Shown: one piece after another, positions 1-12,298 of the stretch
Numbering within the stretch: position 1 is the stretch's first letter
Layout of the letters: each line of letters begins with the position of its first letter
Assembly (NCBI GenBank): GCA_964017145.1
Contig: OZ024845.1
Coordinates: 620,001-684,000, forward strand
From: Agrocybe praecox
Taxonomy: Eukaryota > Basidiomycota > Agaricomycetes > Agaricales > Agrocybaceae
Direction of reading: 5' to 3'
Length of the DNA: 64,000 nt
Translations under genes and position numbers: made by a program
The notes under the pieces: generated by a model
Seen by the model: only the letters and a program-made list of their open reading frames with translations
What the model was told of the DNA's origin: nothing
Database searches by the model: none

Positions 1-1547
1 GGCGGAGACGAGTCAGAAGACTTGTAGAACATGTATTATAGGTCGAAAATACATCTAAATTTATTTATTTTCTGACGGAAAATATATGATGAGTATTTTT
101 AGAGGCTATACAATGGCATACATAGCATATATACACCTGAAAAAGGATGTATTGGGGCCGTTATGTTGGGTCTACAGTGAATGGTGGTGTCTGGTCATCA
201 CTATTTGTCCATTCTTAAAATAACTCACTAAAACGACATATTTCCGCGGTTTTTTCGACATATATATACATTAATTATCATTCTACTAATTTATATGAAG
301 TTATATAGGTGCTACGGTGCCTCAGAGGTGAGCAACAGAAAGTGATCAAAAAAACTTTGCGCGCGATCAAAAAAACTCGCTGCGTGGGATTTTTGGTGCA
401 AACGGCGCACCATAACCCGCTCACATGACTCCACTTGCATTAAAAGAATTGCGCGCGGAAAAAAAGTCGCGCGATTTTGGGTAAATCGCGCAACTTTCCT
501 GTCCGCGCACACGTTCAGGGAAAATTTCGACTTAACCATATTTAGACCTATTTTGACCCTAACATTGCGCGGAAGGGGTAAAAACCCCAATGAGCGGTGC
601 GCGGGAATACTTCCCCTAAATGACCGCCATACCCTAAATGACCGCCATACTCGCTTTGCTCAGGCACTAACTTGCGCATTTACTTAATGGTATAATAATT
701 ACGATAGCACAGAGCACCATAAAAATGTAGTAGATAATCAGCTTAGATTAGTTATTTTTTCCGTTTTTGGTAATAAGCTGCGGCCTGTGCCGAAGCCGAG
801 CTTGAGATTGGCTTGAGACGGCCGTAAAAAAGCCAGAGACCCTCAAAGCCGAGCTTAAGCCGGGGCTTCAGCTTACAGGCCGAGCCGAGTCCGTACATCA
901 CTGCCGACCTCTTTACGCTCGCCGATGGACTGTCGTCCCTTCGTATCAGCGTATCAAACGACCCCCTGAGTAGGCTAGATTGCACTGCGCAACATGAACT
1001 GTCACAAACTATATGATCTACGCTAATCAGGCTGTAGTATAGATTACACTGCCACACCGGAGTTTTTTTGTACAAAAAGGTGGGATGCTTTTTACTTGAT
1101 TGTATAGCATTCCTTGAACGTATTCCTGACCCATGCACGAAAACCTGTGGTCTTCTTCTTTTTGCAAGTTCCAAGTTCCATCACTGGGCCCGAAAGGTTC
1201 AGGTCAAAATTGACATTGCCACTGTAGTTGTTGTGAGCGTTGTCGCTGGAAATTGGGATAGGTGGTAGCAACAGTCGTAAAAGTGGGATAAGTGACATCC
1301 GTCGGAAAAGTTTTATATCCTTCGCAGACGACAAAGTATAATCTTCCGTCCTAGGCCTACAATTGTGTGAAAGGCGTACTTGAGAATGTGGCCACAAATT
1401 TACGCACCCTTCAATTTCTTGACGCATCTTCTTTGCTACTGTCGGCATGTTGAATTGAACCTGAGCATTGCAATAAAGACTAGAAATGCAGAAATTAAAG
1501 TCAAGATAAGAGATTAGGTGGATTAATAATCTAACCAAATCGTTAGC
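1..1547. other. AT-rich intergenic region, no supported gene
   Basis: Several open frames of 60-150 codons lie here on both strands. None shows a recognisable domain, a plausible splice structure or a conserved motif. The frame at 1092-1538 on the minus strand lies directly downstream of the ULD gene, but that gene already ends with the C-terminus expected of its family, so I do not join them. A short tandem duplication (ccctaaatgaccgccatac) is visible near 615-655. Confidence 0.5.
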
Positions 1548-2499
1548 CTACCATCTCTTCCACGATCCATCAACCGCAAAGTTCAACGAGTCACAGCGAG
1601 GGCAGCGATCATAGTTAGATTGCCTGATAATAATGTTGATTTCGAATGTTGTTCCTGCCATTGTCTTTGTAAATTCGTCTTGGAAGCGATCCCGACTCAG
1701 AGCCTTGCTGTCTTCGGCCCTCAGAATCTCATAGTCGCCTTGTTGAATGTACGAACTTCCTGCACGGTTTTTGAAATAGCTTTTGATGATGTGATCGAAC
1801 GGCTGCAAAATAGGTATGTATGTGTGAGAGTTATATAGACGGGCTTTGGAATGACCTACTTCCCAAGAAGTGCAGAACATGATAGGAACAGGAATCGGGA
1901 CTCCAAGAGGATCCAAAACGTTGATTACCTTCTCTTGGACCATTGACAGAGATGTTGACTGATTTGATCGATTGGCTAAGTCCTGAATGTATTTTGTGCT
2001 CAAATGAGCGCTGTTTATGAACCCAAGACTAGGATGATCCATCAGGTCATCAATTCAGATTATGTGAAGGGATTAGGACGAACGCCAACAAATGAAGTAT
2101 ATGTGAATTAAGATGGTTCCGAATATCCGAGAGCCGTTTACTCAGTTTGTACGCTTCAGTGGTAGCTACCCATTGAATACGGCTCCACATGTTGGACCAG
2201 CTGTTTGAGCTCACAAGCTCCATTTCTGCGTGAAAAGTGGCGAGATCTACGTGGAATTGAGCCACCTGTGGGATAATAGTGTGGCCTAACGTGCTTCCCA
2301 GCGGGGTGTGCTCATATTCCTTCAAAAGGCTTTTAGTCAGGTCAAGAATCGGATAAATCGCGCGTAGCTCAAATAGAAGTGCGCCAGACTGTTCTGCGAC
2401 ATTCTTGTTGCCACGGATCGTTTGTGCAACTTTGATGATAAGCTCTAGAGTGGCGAGGATGTCGCCGAAAGAACCTGCTGTAAATGCGACGACAGACAT
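1548..2499 (-). CDS. Ubiquitin-like-domain (ULD) protein of the fungal STAND-associated type
   Basis: Two exons, complement(2090-2499, 1548-2028), with a 61-bp intron in phase 2; 296 aa. The N-terminal half (residues about 1-130) is a helical domain beginning with a hydrophobic stretch, MSVVAFTAGSFGDILATLEL, like the N-terminal domains found before NACHT or ankyrin modules in mushroom proteins. The C-terminal half holds a ubiquitin-like fold: the motif VPIMFCTSWE, then a YIQQGDYEIL strand, and a CPRC motif just before the end. That order is typical of the basidiomycete ULD family. The family is often linked to fungal NLR-like signalling, but this protein has no NTPase domain, so the molecular function is unknown. 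The domain call is firm; the splice junction is inferred from phase. Confidence 0.8.
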
Positions 2500-3100
2500 G
2501 GGCAGTAGTGATTGTAGGTGGGCAAGTGATTGGGATAGGTTGGAGCTTCTGGCTGGGCATGTCTATATACTAGTGACGCCTCCCAGTATCAACGTGTACT
2601 CGGGCACTGCCAGTCTGTTCTGTGCAGCTCTATTTACTGTATATGGTAAACCCTTTACCATCTGCGACGCGAAGTTCAGCGAGAATCTCGTATTGTATTC
2701 ATGGAACGTGTTTGGCTGCATCCCGAGTGATCTCCTCCTATATATTAAGTTTGTTCTGGCTGACAAAATGTGTATGTCTGTACAAATATTAATTAGCGAT
2801 ATCTCCGTGAAATCATAGCACGGATAGTACGGGTATTTTGCGTGACCAGATCGATCATCTATAGATCTCATAATAAGTGGTCGGCATCCTGAAAGTACTT
2901 TATTTAACGTTTCATTTTGGAGTTGAGAAGTGTTTCAACAAAATCGCACGAGTAGGTCATGAGTGTGTTATCTTTGGTATGCGGTGGGATATACGATATT
3001 CTCGTGCGAGGACATTGACATTGACGCTGACTCGAAAGATGGGTATAGGTAGTTGGTCTTCGTCGCAGTCAGTTAGTAATGGTACATCGATACTGAATCG
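2500..3100. other. Intergenic, nothing recognised
   Basis: This is the upstream region of the ULD gene. Open frames on both strands (for example 2405-2818 plus, 2563-2871 minus) show no domain and are antisense to each other. I see no repeat or RNA gene. Confidence 0.4.
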
Positions 3101-3562
3101 TTATCTTCCGCATACGATGAACTTGGGCGCAGGGATCAAAGCCGCCGAAGACAGTGCCAGATTTTGCAGCTCTCCAACATGTGTGGACAAGCGACCTTCC
3201 GTTTGGGCGAGCACTGGTAGGACGTTCTCGACAAAACGTGTCGCAAGGCAGGCACGCCGGACGCTGTTAATTTCGCGTATAATTGAAGTTCTTTGACCGC
3301 CGAGATCGTGAATATTGTCAATCAGCTCCCCTTGGACTTCTAGCGCGTCAAGGGCGAGGCATTTGAAAAAGTGTGGTGGATGGAGCAATACTAACTGGTA
3401 TGAGATGAGTGCACCAGAAAAACGAAATAAACCGCCAGAACCTCTGACACTATCGAATGCGACAAGCCAATAGGCACAGCGCAAGGATCCCAAAGGCCTG
3501 ATTGGCTGGGCCTCGATCGGTCTCGGACCCCAATCCAACTGGAAGGCGTCATCTCTCCTCAT
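3101..3562 (-). CDS. Hypothetical protein, possibly a gene fragment
   Basis: An uninterrupted frame of 153 codons. The middle and end (residues about 75-140) look like a helical protein segment: FKCLALDALEVQGELIDNI, then a basic region EINSVRRACLATRF, then a Leu-rich helix. I do not recognise the family. No signal peptide or membrane segment is evident, and the N-terminus is Pro/Arg-rich and may not be real. It lies about 600 bp upstream of the ULD gene on the same strand. It could be a stray exon of a decayed gene or a chance frame. Confidence 0.3.
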   Translation of the reverse strand: MRRDDAFQLDWGPRPIEAQPIRPLGSLRCAYWLVAFDSVRGSGGLFRFSGALISYQLVLLHPPHFFKCLALDALEVQGELIDNIHDLGGQRTSIIREINSVRRACLATRFVENVLPVLAQTEGRLSTHVGELQNLALSSAALIPAPKFIVCGR

Positions 3563-3900
3563 GGACCTCTACATTCCCGCCTTCTAGCGTTATCCAACGA
3601 CGGCGCAGCGATAAGTAGAAGAGAACTTGCACGATGGCAGCAGATGGAAGAAAGATGTCAAAAGGTGTCGAACCAGAATCACCCACTGGGTCCCGAAATG
3701 ATTGGATATTATGCCGACCGACCGAGCCGTACCGAGAGAACTTGGAAAAGCTTACATAACGCTTTCATAACGTTCGGGGTCAAGTACCTTATCCTTAACG
3801 CTTATCTTCTAGGAACTTCCTGAATCCTGAACGAATCTTCCAAGAACGGAACGTATCAATATGGCTCTATAAGTACTAGAAAGACCCTATATCCGTTCTT

Positions 3901-4171
3901 CATCAGAAGTTTAACAATTTACTTTTTTGTGGTTGTACAACCAAAAAAAGCGGCTAAAAGCGCCAAAGTAACAAGCTAAGAAACCTAGGTGCCTGAAATC
4001 AAAAAGTTGATTCCTTGGTGAAACAGTAGGAAATGAATTGCACGGATTTAGGGCCAAAATGATGATAAAATAGCGTAACTTTTCACCTTTTTTAGCTAGT
4101 AGCTTTTTTGAAATGGAGAAATAAGCTAAAAGCGGCCAAAAGCGGACAAGTAAATTGTAAGGTTACTGATG
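3901..4171. mobile_element. Short TIR element (MITE, about 271 bp)
   Basis: The left end CATCAGAAGTTTAACAATTT and the right end, read in reverse complement as CATCAGTAACCTTACAATTT, form imperfect terminal inverted repeats. They match the termini of the larger elements at 6782-7343 and 60334-61335. The interior has A-rich runs and AAAGCGGCTAAAAGCG-type repeats and no coding frame. I could not identify a clear target-site duplication. This appears to be a deletion derivative of the family. Confidence 0.7.
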
Positions 4172-6086
4172 CCTTGGATGACCCCAATCGCGATGTCTTC
4201 CCCTATTGCCATCCCCCGCACCTTGTACTCCTCTGCCGTGGCATCCTCAGCAACGAGCGTGGCCATGGGCTCACCGTTTCCCTCTCCAAGGTCCGCGGGT
4301 GTCTCTTTCCCCGTGCAAAAATGACCTTTGGCGTCGCCTCCTCGAACGCGTAAGTCCCTCTTTCAACACGATTTCACGTCCTTCCATCCTTAACAGTCTC
4401 CTCCGAGGTTACATCGCCGTCACCGGCACACCCATTCATATACACCCTGTCGTTCCTACTCTCTCTCTACCCCACGGCCGAACCTCTCAACGAACAGATT
4501 AAACTGCGCATTTGCGCATCGCTTGAGCCTGAACTGGCCGGTATGGTGCTTATGGGCCGGTGGATAAAGAAGGGACAGTCTGGGCGTAGGAAGACTACGA
4601 AAAAGGCTGGTGGGGCTCGTTAGACTACCGCTTCTCCATCGTCACCTTCATTAACCTCGACTCCAACGTCAACGTCAACCCCACCACCACTTACCCAATC
4701 CCTCTCATCAAAGAAGACCCTCGCACCGCGGCGCATGCGCTCTTCATCCATGCGTGCGCCTCCCTCTCGTCAAATACTCTGTCTTTCGACGAACCCGTCA
4801 ATGATTATGAATTCGAGGGAGAGTTGGAGGACGAATGCAGAGTTGGGGAGGGCGTAAGGACTTTTTTGTATACCCTACCTTCGTCTCTGCTTTCGCCTTC
4901 CGCTCTCTAACCCATTCCCGAACTCCACCTCGAACGCTTTCTTCTTTTTTCGTTTCTTGTCCAAATCAACGTCATTCTCGACACTACTCGACACTTCTCA
5001 AATCGACTCTTCTCGACTCAACATAACAGCTTAACTCAACTCATCTCAACGTAACGCACCAACACAACTCATCATCGTCATCGTCAACTTAACCTTAACT
5101 TATTGTAAATCCAATAAACCCACATCGCATATGTACTTACGCATCTCACATACTCGCATACAAACAAACAATTTATGTAACAATAACACCATTCCAATTT
5201 TCATGAAATAAGACCAACCCGAGTCATACGAAGAGATTCTCTAATTAAATGACTCAGAGATTCACATTGCTACGTATATAAAACCGATAGCTGCTAGCAT
5301 GCATTCGCATATACGGTATCCATCCACCTCCGACCTCGGACTCGAACGCAAGCTTAGACTACGCATATAGGATCCGAATTGAAGCTTGAAGCCGCAAAAT
5401 TCGGACTCGGACTGATTCAAGTTTGGAACTTGGAACCTGGATCGAACATAATCAAATAGATTGCATGTTAAAAGATACGCGTTGGAGAAATTTACGCAGC
5501 AAGTTTAATAGAACAGGATATGATATCCACAAATACGTCTCCCTTTGATTCTTGGATCTTGTTACACAAACCTTGAATCGATTTGGGTCTGGGCATTGGC
5601 AAGTTCCTGGCAGCAGGCTCTTGCTTACTCGGACGCTGAACTGCAGTGAACCGTTGCAGCAGTCTAGGATGCAGATGTATGGATGGCGTACATAGCTGTG
5701 CTCGGAAGCGCGTCGAGTGGTCTCGCACGATGGCGGTAGCAGTGGTCAGGCCTTCAGGATGGATTCGGCCATGGACGCGTCGCCGTCGTACAGATGATGG
5801 ATCTAATCTAATCTACCTGTACGGATTGGGTAATCAGCTAGATCGCACTGCCATACCGTGAATTCGGCTTGATATAATACTAATGCCGAACACTTGAAAG
5901 TTCGTTCCCACAGCGCTTCGACTCCTCCATCATGTCTCCAGTAGGGAAGAAGGTTTTTTTATACCGAAAACTTAGTGCTAAAAGCTATGTCATGAAGTAT
6001 GGAATCATAATATCCAGAAATATTCCTCTCCTTTGACCAACACCATGCGAAAAAATCGTCACAAAATGTAAGTTGTACACGCGCTT
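4172..6086. other. Gene-poor stretch with a C-rich coding-like relic
   Basis: From 4172 to about 4850 the base composition changes sharply to C-rich and coding-like, but every frame is broken by stops. Part of it (about 4690-4840) resembles the segment 7915-8100: both contain an ATCAAAG-AGACC block, a GCGCA(T/C)GCGCTC block and GATTATGAATTCG. I take both as relics of one unrecognised gene family. About 4960-5080 is low-complexity DNA rich in ctcaactc and ctcgac. The rest to 6086 shows nothing I can name. Confidence 0.4.
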
Positions 6087-6781
6087 CTAAGTTCTAAGCC
6101 TATTCACAAATTCCAAAAGCTGGGGTGTATCGTCGACTTCACCAATAGCAACAGATGGTCCTCTGCGTAGGTAAAAAGGACTGTCAAAATTCACCGGAAA
6201 AAAACCAGCATACTCCCAGTCGATGATAGCATTAATCTTGAGAGTTTCTTCGTCGACGAGGATATTATGTTGGGAAAGGTTATTGTGGCAGAAAACGTAC
6301 TCTGGTGTCTCCGCTTCCGGAAGGTTTCGAAGAATAGTAGGCGCTATGTGTTCTATTAGACGAAACGGGGGACAAACGTCACCGAGAATACCGCCGAGAA
6401 CCTTGGACTCGAGGGAATGCATTTGTGAGATATATTCTTGAAGTCCCCAAATAACCGCCGCCTTTTTGTCTTCTGGAATCTGTGCCAAGGTGACCCCAGG
6501 AACGATGTCGGTGATGGTATAGTATCGACCGTGGTCCTCAAAAGCACAGCGAATGTTTGGAACCGGAATCGTTGTATTCTCTTTGATGAACCGTATACTG
6601 GCGGCTTCGTTCTTCATTCTCTCAAAGGCCATGTAAGGAAGGAGGGGTATCTTGTAAACGCGGCTTATGAGATACTCGTCAGGAGTGATGTTCCTTTTTA
6701 TAAAGACTGGGTATGGTTGAGGAGCATCATAGAATTCATAATACTTCTTTTCATGTGTAATCTTAGTGAAGGGCTCCTGTC
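6087..6781 (-). pseudogene. Phosphotransferase/kinase-like protein, 5' end cut by a TIR element
   Basis: The frame carries an aminoglycoside-phosphotransferase-like fold. The catalytic-loop-like segment is CHNNLSQHNILVDEE, about residue 120 counted from the Met at 6632. The metal-binding-like IIDWEYAG follows it. Upstream of that Met the same frame stays open to 6781 and reads EPFTKI, then KYYEFYDAP, then PVFIKRNITPDEYLISR. This is the N-lobe style seen in mushroom proteins of this type, so the true start lies further 5'. That position is taken exactly by the terminal repeat of the element at 6782-7343. The kinase-like family is clear; a substrate cannot be named. Truncation by insertion is the simplest reading, although a start inside the element would leave it functional. 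Confidence 0.65.
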
Positions 6782-7343
6782 CATCAGCAACTTCACAATT
6801 TACTTGTCCGCTTTTTTGGGTTTTTCAACTTGCGGCAAGTAAGAAAGCGTGAAAGCGAGAAAAAGCTACGGAGGGACTACGTATTGTACTAAAAATAGCT
6901 AATCCGACAGAAATTCGTGGCAGTGATGGTCGATATCTGGATTGACGAAGTAATTCTGAAACTCATCCAGTGCATTGAAGTAGGAAATGTGGTCAGGGAG
7001 GAATCCTACTCCATATACGGCTGAGTTTATAGACGAGGAATACTAGGCTAACCTTTCGTTCATGGACCATAACCGTGCCGTTCTATTCGATTTTCTTGCG
7101 ATTTTCCTAGTCCCGTCAAGGCTTGCCCCAACAATACTGCATAAATTACTAATATACATTATAGCAGCTACTGTTCCTCACTTTTGATTACTTTTTCTTG
7201 CTTTTTTTGACTTTCTTGAAGCTCAGAAAGCACCCACTTTTTCGAAAACTGGACCTGGACTGTTCAACTTTTTGCTTTGGCGCTTTTTTACGCTTTTTTA
7301 CGCTTGCACAAGTCACTATAAGTAAATTGTGAAACTGCTGATG
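6782..7343. mobile_element. TIR DNA transposon, nonautonomous copy 1 (562 bp)
   Basis: It starts CATCAGCAACTTCACAATTT and ends with the near-complement (reverse complement CATCAGCAGTTTCACAATTT). It is nearly identical to the outer parts of 60334-61335 and to the inverted partial copy at 10985-11348. The minus strand holds a degraded version of the short conserved frame seen in the other copies, ending HHCHEFLSD, here with a small duplication and an internal stop. Subterminal blocks contain repeated cgcttttttacgctttttta. The left end abuts the kinase-like gene. No exact target-site duplication could be recognised. Confidence 0.85.
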
Positions 7344-8659
7344 TCTCCTCTAGCACAACGGCAAGTTAGGACGAGAAATCGAGCACCAAACGCTTCAGAC
7401 GTACCGGATCGTCAACAATGGACACCGTACTCGCTACTGGCTCGTCGACAGTATCCGTCGCACACACTACTGGCTCAACAGTGGATCCGGTAGTACCTGA
7501 TTTGATATCCCGGTTTAATTGCTTGGAATCCTTTCGAAGCCCGAGTCTGAAGAGAGATTCTTTGAGAGAAAAACACCCATAGCGTTCTTAGGAGAGGAAT
7601 AAGATGGAATAAGTTATGTTTCGTATAAACAGGAAGTTGTAGGAAAGGTATAAGTTGGGAATGCCCAAGGTTGTCCGGTTGCCGCTGAGCGCATTGCGCG
7701 GGAAATCTCATAAACATTAAACATACTCTACACCCGCCAAGTTCCAACAAGCTCCGCCTGAATTACACCCTGAACGTTCCGATATTTTCTCCGTACCTGT
7801 TGAACGTTGAACGCCGGAGGCAAACAAACTGCAGAATATGTCTTTTTTTTTTGGATAATTCTATTGAACGAAGGAAGTTCGGTGACGGGTGTGGATCGTC
7901 AAAATAGTACCACCCAACCCCGCACTCTCCAAATCCACTCTCGCCCTCGCCCTCATCAAAGGAGACCACAACACCGCGCACGCGCTCCTTCTCGACACGC
8001 ATGGTGACGCGTCCCCTTCGCTTGCGACAGATGCTGAGTCTTTTGAGGACCGCAACCAGGATTATGAATTCGCGGTAGAGCTGGAGGGGCTCGGGCGGTG
8101 GTGCTCTTGGTTTGACAGGTGCTCAAGTTATTGTCGTTGTGTGACGGGGAAGAAGGGAAGAAGGGACGAACTCGGAAGCCAAGTGGGAAAGGCTTGGAAG
8201 TGAAGGGGAGGGCTGTGATGGTGTCGCAAAAATCGACTTGTATCCAGTTTGAGCACGTATTATCAGATGACTAGCAGGTCATCTGTTTGACAAGGATCGA
8301 TCAGTGTTATATAGCTCAGGATTTTTGTATCCGTATCCCGTGAACGAGACATGGAAAGGCTGCAGAAGACTAGATGCGACCAAGGACAGAAAAAATAACC
8401 GTACGCGATGAGAAAGAATTGCCATTCTGCTGGGGGGCTGTGTTGCTCATAGTCGCGTATCCGTAATCTGCGAGGACTTTGCAGCTCTAAGTATGATGCT
8501 TATCTGGAACAAATATCCTTGGATCAGTGTACAGTCAATTGCCTTGAATTAGAAAGAGTTCTCGCCTTGGAATTCGACCGAACTGATTTAGCATGTTCGT
8601 CGATGAGAATCAGAGAATCAGAGTGAAGTAGGGATAATGAAAATGATATATTCAGACCG
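7344..8659. other. Gene-poor stretch with a second C-rich relic
   Basis: About 7880-8140 is C-rich and codes on the plus strand, in a frame with several stops, for a piece resembling the relic at 4690-4840 (shared blocks ATCAAAG, GCGCTC and GATTATGAATTCGCGG). Open frames here are short and lack domains. The other bases show no gene I can support. Confidence 0.4.
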
Positions 8660-9601
8660 TCACAAATCAAGAACAGACCCCAGCAAGCCGTACGTCCCCA
8701 CCTCAAGCGAGAGCGGTAAAGTCAACAACTGATACTTGCCGTCAACCTTCCTTTCTATATATTTTCCTACAACAGGCTCCTTAATATAACTGTACCCCGT
8801 ATGCTGGTGCTGCTGAACCGGGGTGACAAATTCGAGGCATTGGAGGAGGAGGCAAGGATTGTTGATATGCTGGGATAAAGGTGATCGTACGTGACAAACC
8901 TTTACTTTGCCTGGATAAATATTCATGATCGTGTTTTAGAAAGAGAGGGAGGGAAGGAAAGAAATGTTCGGCGAAGAATAAAACACACCGGTATATGGAC
9001 TGAATCCCCGACCTATGTCACGAAACAAGTTTGTTCGTAGACTCTTGGTATACCCTTTCCTCGTCACAAATGCAACTTGACAGTAGGAATTAGCAAGGTC
9101 GATAACAAATGGCTGCTCCAATGTATACAATGGCGTGCGTATCGTATTTCCGATTCCAAGATTCTCTAAATCTTGCATCAGCGTCGGATCGACCAACTTC
9201 TCTTGGATAAGGAGCGAACGGAGAAACCGGTATGTCTTTGCAGAGGCGATACGGTATAGCGGGATACTCCACGGTTCTGGTGGATCTCCCCGACGTGATT
9301 GAGGTACCATGAGGTCGTGCCCTGCTTTGAACCCGCCATCATCACATATCCGAAAGCGTATCGAACCCGCAATTTCTAGCTCTCCTTTGTGATAATACAG
9401 CACACCGTTGGTGTAGGGAGGAAAAGGAAGATTCTTGGCGGAGGTTTCATCCTCCGGATAGCTGTATTTGTATCTGAGGGGCCCGTTCTTTCGGTCGCGT
9501 ATGGCCTCATCGTATGCGTTAGGGACGGAGAAAAAAACGCTCCCAAGTCCAGATAAATCATATGAGCCCTGTTTAACTTTTTTCATTCGAGTTGAGTCCA
9601 A
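8660..9601 (-). CDS. Uncharacterised basidiomycete protein, two exons
   Basis: Exons complement(8989-9601, 8660-8910) with a 78-bp intron (GTGTGT...CCAG) whose phase joins PYTG to KVKVCHV; 287 aa. I know of no function. The first exon has an aromatic-rich N-terminal part (GLGSVFFSVPNAYDEAIRDR), then a block with RFRICDDG followed by DLMVPQS. The centre has GIGNTIRTPLYTLEQPFVI. The end has ECVT-like hydrophobic strands, FVTPVQQHQHTGY and KEPVVGKYIERK. There is no signal peptide or membrane segment. The length, clean splice and absence of stops support a real gene. The style recalls large lineage-specific families of mushrooms. Confidence 0.65.
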
Positions 9602-10984
9602 TGTGAGAAGATTTCGCGTTAAGTTGTACAGGTCTCCAGATGGCCGTGAACGAGCTGGAATGGTGGTCTGTACCGAGCGAAGGTTGTTTGAGAATTACGG
9701 GTCAATGACCAGATTCCGAAGGCTGAATACGCACCGAAAAAGCAAGCCTTCCACTTATTTCATTCCTAACATTGACTTGAGAACAACCATTGCCCCGTAG
9801 TGTAAAGGTTGACGCGCTTTTGAGAAAGCCACTAGCCAGAGGAGCCGAACGCAGTATGGTCGTTTTACATGCGAACATAATGGTCCCCGATTTTTCGTCG
9901 CGTTTTTATAGCGTTGGTTGCGACACACTGTACACCTGAGTATAGGCGACGATGTCCATGTACGAAAAAGATGCGGAAAGATGAGAAACCGAGCCCAAAG
10001 TGGAAAGCAGAGACGAAAAGTGTTGAAACTTGAACGCAACCGGTTACTGCATTACGTAACAAAATCCTACCATCACTCGGCGAACAAGGTTGGAAGTGAA
10101 CAAATCCATGTAGTCTCGATACGAGGGCATCTCATTTCTGAGACTGAAATCCGCAGGACTGTTCGCGGGACTGTCCCCCGACCAGTTGACCTTGGTGTGT
10201 GACAGTGGCATTAGGAGTCAGCACAGTACTCACATTGTTGGCATTGTTGACGACATCGCCATCACCACCGACGCTCAATTTCCCAAACGGCTGCTTCGTG
10301 AACGTTGTCGACGATGTTGAGCAAATGTTGCTCCAGGGGTAACTGATGCCGAAGCTAAGGCTCACCTGTGCCGAAGAGTAATGTCGAAGGACTCGCCATC
10401 GGCCACTCATGGGAGCTTCGCAGCATTGGTGGACATCCAAGGACACGGCGGGAATGCTGCTCTACAGGCAGACTAACTTAATCTGCTACCGTTACCGATG
10501 TCAAGCACAACGTCGACATCGGACGAGTGGCATATGCGGCGCGCCGGGCGTCGGCGAGGTTACCGTCTTGGCGCATTGTGTCATAATGAGTCCTGTTGTG
10601 ACCCGTTAGAAAGGGCCCCGGGGACAATGCTAGACTGTTCGGCGGTGCATAATCTCAGAAATGGGATTTCTTGCTCGATACCAACTCTGTTACTGCAAAA
10701 CACTCCAACCCATTGTTTAATTACATGTATGAAAGCCGCGCTTGAGTAAATTTGAATCTCAGAATGCTGAATGTTGAATTCTGTCTCTTTGACAATGCTT
10801 CACTGACCGTTTCAAAATTTTAAATTTTTAAAAAAACCTCGATTAGTTATGCTGTGGCGGTTGGCACATAGATAGTGCTATCAGGAATGACTCACCTCAG
10901 ATGGGGCATGATTCTGAAGGAGCGACAGAGGGGCATGAGGCGCTTTCGAAGATGAGTTTAGCGGTCGCGAACTGCGGGGATTTA
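9602..10984. other. Intergenic region, no supported gene
   Basis: Frames of 60-110 codons occur on both strands (for example 10132-10446 minus, Ser/Thr/Asn-rich). None has a recognisable domain or a convincing splice partner. The right end runs into the partial TIR element at about 10985. Confidence 0.4.
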
Positions 10985-11348
10985 TATTTATGTGAGTATT
11001 TATGCAGTATTGCTAGGGCAAGCCTTGACGGGACTAGGAAAATCGAAGAGAACGGCACGGTTATGGTCCATGAACGAAAAGTTAACCTGGTATTCGTCTA
11101 TGACCTCAGCCATATATGGCATAGGACTCCTCCCTGACCACATTTCCTACTTCAATGCACTAGACGAGTTTCAGAATTACTTCGTCAATCCGTATATCGA
11201 TCATCACTGCCACGAATTTCTGTCGGATTAGCTATTTTTAGTATAATACGTAGTCCCTCCGTAGCTTTTTTTCGCTTTCACACTTTCTTACTTGCCGCAA
11301 GTTGAAAAACCCAAAAAAGCGGACAAGTAAATTGTGAAGTTGCTGATG
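10985..11348. mobile_element. TIR DNA transposon, inverted and truncated copy
   Basis: In reverse orientation relative to 6782-7343 and 60334-61335, it ends in the terminal repeat ATTGTGAAGTTGCTGATG at 11348. The opposite terminal repeat is missing, so the copy has lost its other end. The plus strand keeps an open 79-codon frame, 10992-11231, including NALDEFQNYFVNPYIDHHCH. The frame at 60451-60675 (minus) is the same protein with a few substitutions. I do not recognise it; it may be the last exon of a lost transposase or a captured host exon. Confidence 0.75.
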
Positions 11349-12298
11349 TTCATTTGCTCCTCCGGGAGAAGCCGGGTTCTATGCTTATTGAGTATACTTA
11401 AACTTTCTTCCGACCCTGGAATGCCAGATTACTCCTGAGCATATATTATTTGATAGAAATCACATCGATAAAATTCTACGTTTTATTTTAGAAGAGCTCC
11501 CATCAACTTGTAGTAAGGGTTTTTCTGCCATCGGAAAGAAGGACCCGAGAGCATGATATAAGTCTATTTATACTTACAGGCGAGCTGTACGGAATGAGAG
11601 TGCAAGAATAATTCACGGTGATTTCGGTTTTATACCTGATTACGCTTTTTTGGAGAACGTTTTACAGCTTTTCGTGGAGAATTTCTGACTACTACTACTA
11701 TATATGTATAATGTCGAGCTGATCCGACGAGGGACATTCGAATATAATTACTTGATTGATGTTGTGATTTTTTTCGGTCTGACTGCGGATTTTCCCATAG
11801 TACGATGAAGCCTCAAGGACTCAACGTCAGTAGGGGGTAAGAAGCACACGATGAAATTGACACGGGAAAGGTTATTCTAGTCCTAATTTTCTCATGCGCG
11901 GTCAGCTCACAAATTAACAAATTCTTGTTACTCTGAATTTTAAATCACGAATCAAATTAATGATGATCCAATTGCATTTGAGCTATTTATCACTACCTAA
12001 GTCCGGGGTTGCTATATACTTATAGTATAATCGAATCGTCTCGAAAACAGGGTACGCATATCCTTAGCCATATATCAGCAGATCCCGCTGTGACTCTCTG
12101 ACTCCTAAGACACAATCTCTGCCGAGACCGCCGGAGAAGAATCAGATGATACAGGTAACAGTGTATTTGAAGTTGATAATCAATTGTCTTCGGCGCTCTG
12201 CCACATGACCTAGCGCTCTCACACAGATTAGATAAGTAACCGGGTCTCGTTTTTATATTGTAGTCGCCTCTCCTGTTCCCCACCCTCACAAAGTAGCT
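11349..12298. other. AT-rich intergenic region
   Basis: No supported coding region. The minus-strand frame at 12020-12439 is antisense to the first exon of the DUF4419 gene. The stretch just before 12299 probably holds the promoter of that gene, but I cannot pick out a TATA box with confidence. Confidence 0.4.

Noticed and set aside
1092..1538. Extension of the ULD gene downstream
   Set aside because: The ULD frame already ends with the CPRC motif and a short Trp-rich tail, the normal family end. The extra frame shows no family similarity.
4206..4502. Pro-rich plus-strand frame as a gene
   Set aside because: It is one of several overlapping frames in a C-rich relic and needs frame changes to continue.
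9780..9850. tRNA-like patch
   Set aside because: No matching acceptor stem, anticodon arm or T-loop consensus could be paired by eye.
10132..10446. Minus-strand 104-codon frame as a gene
   Set aside because: No domain, no splice partner, Ser/Thr/Asn-rich composition and flanking stops; likely chance.
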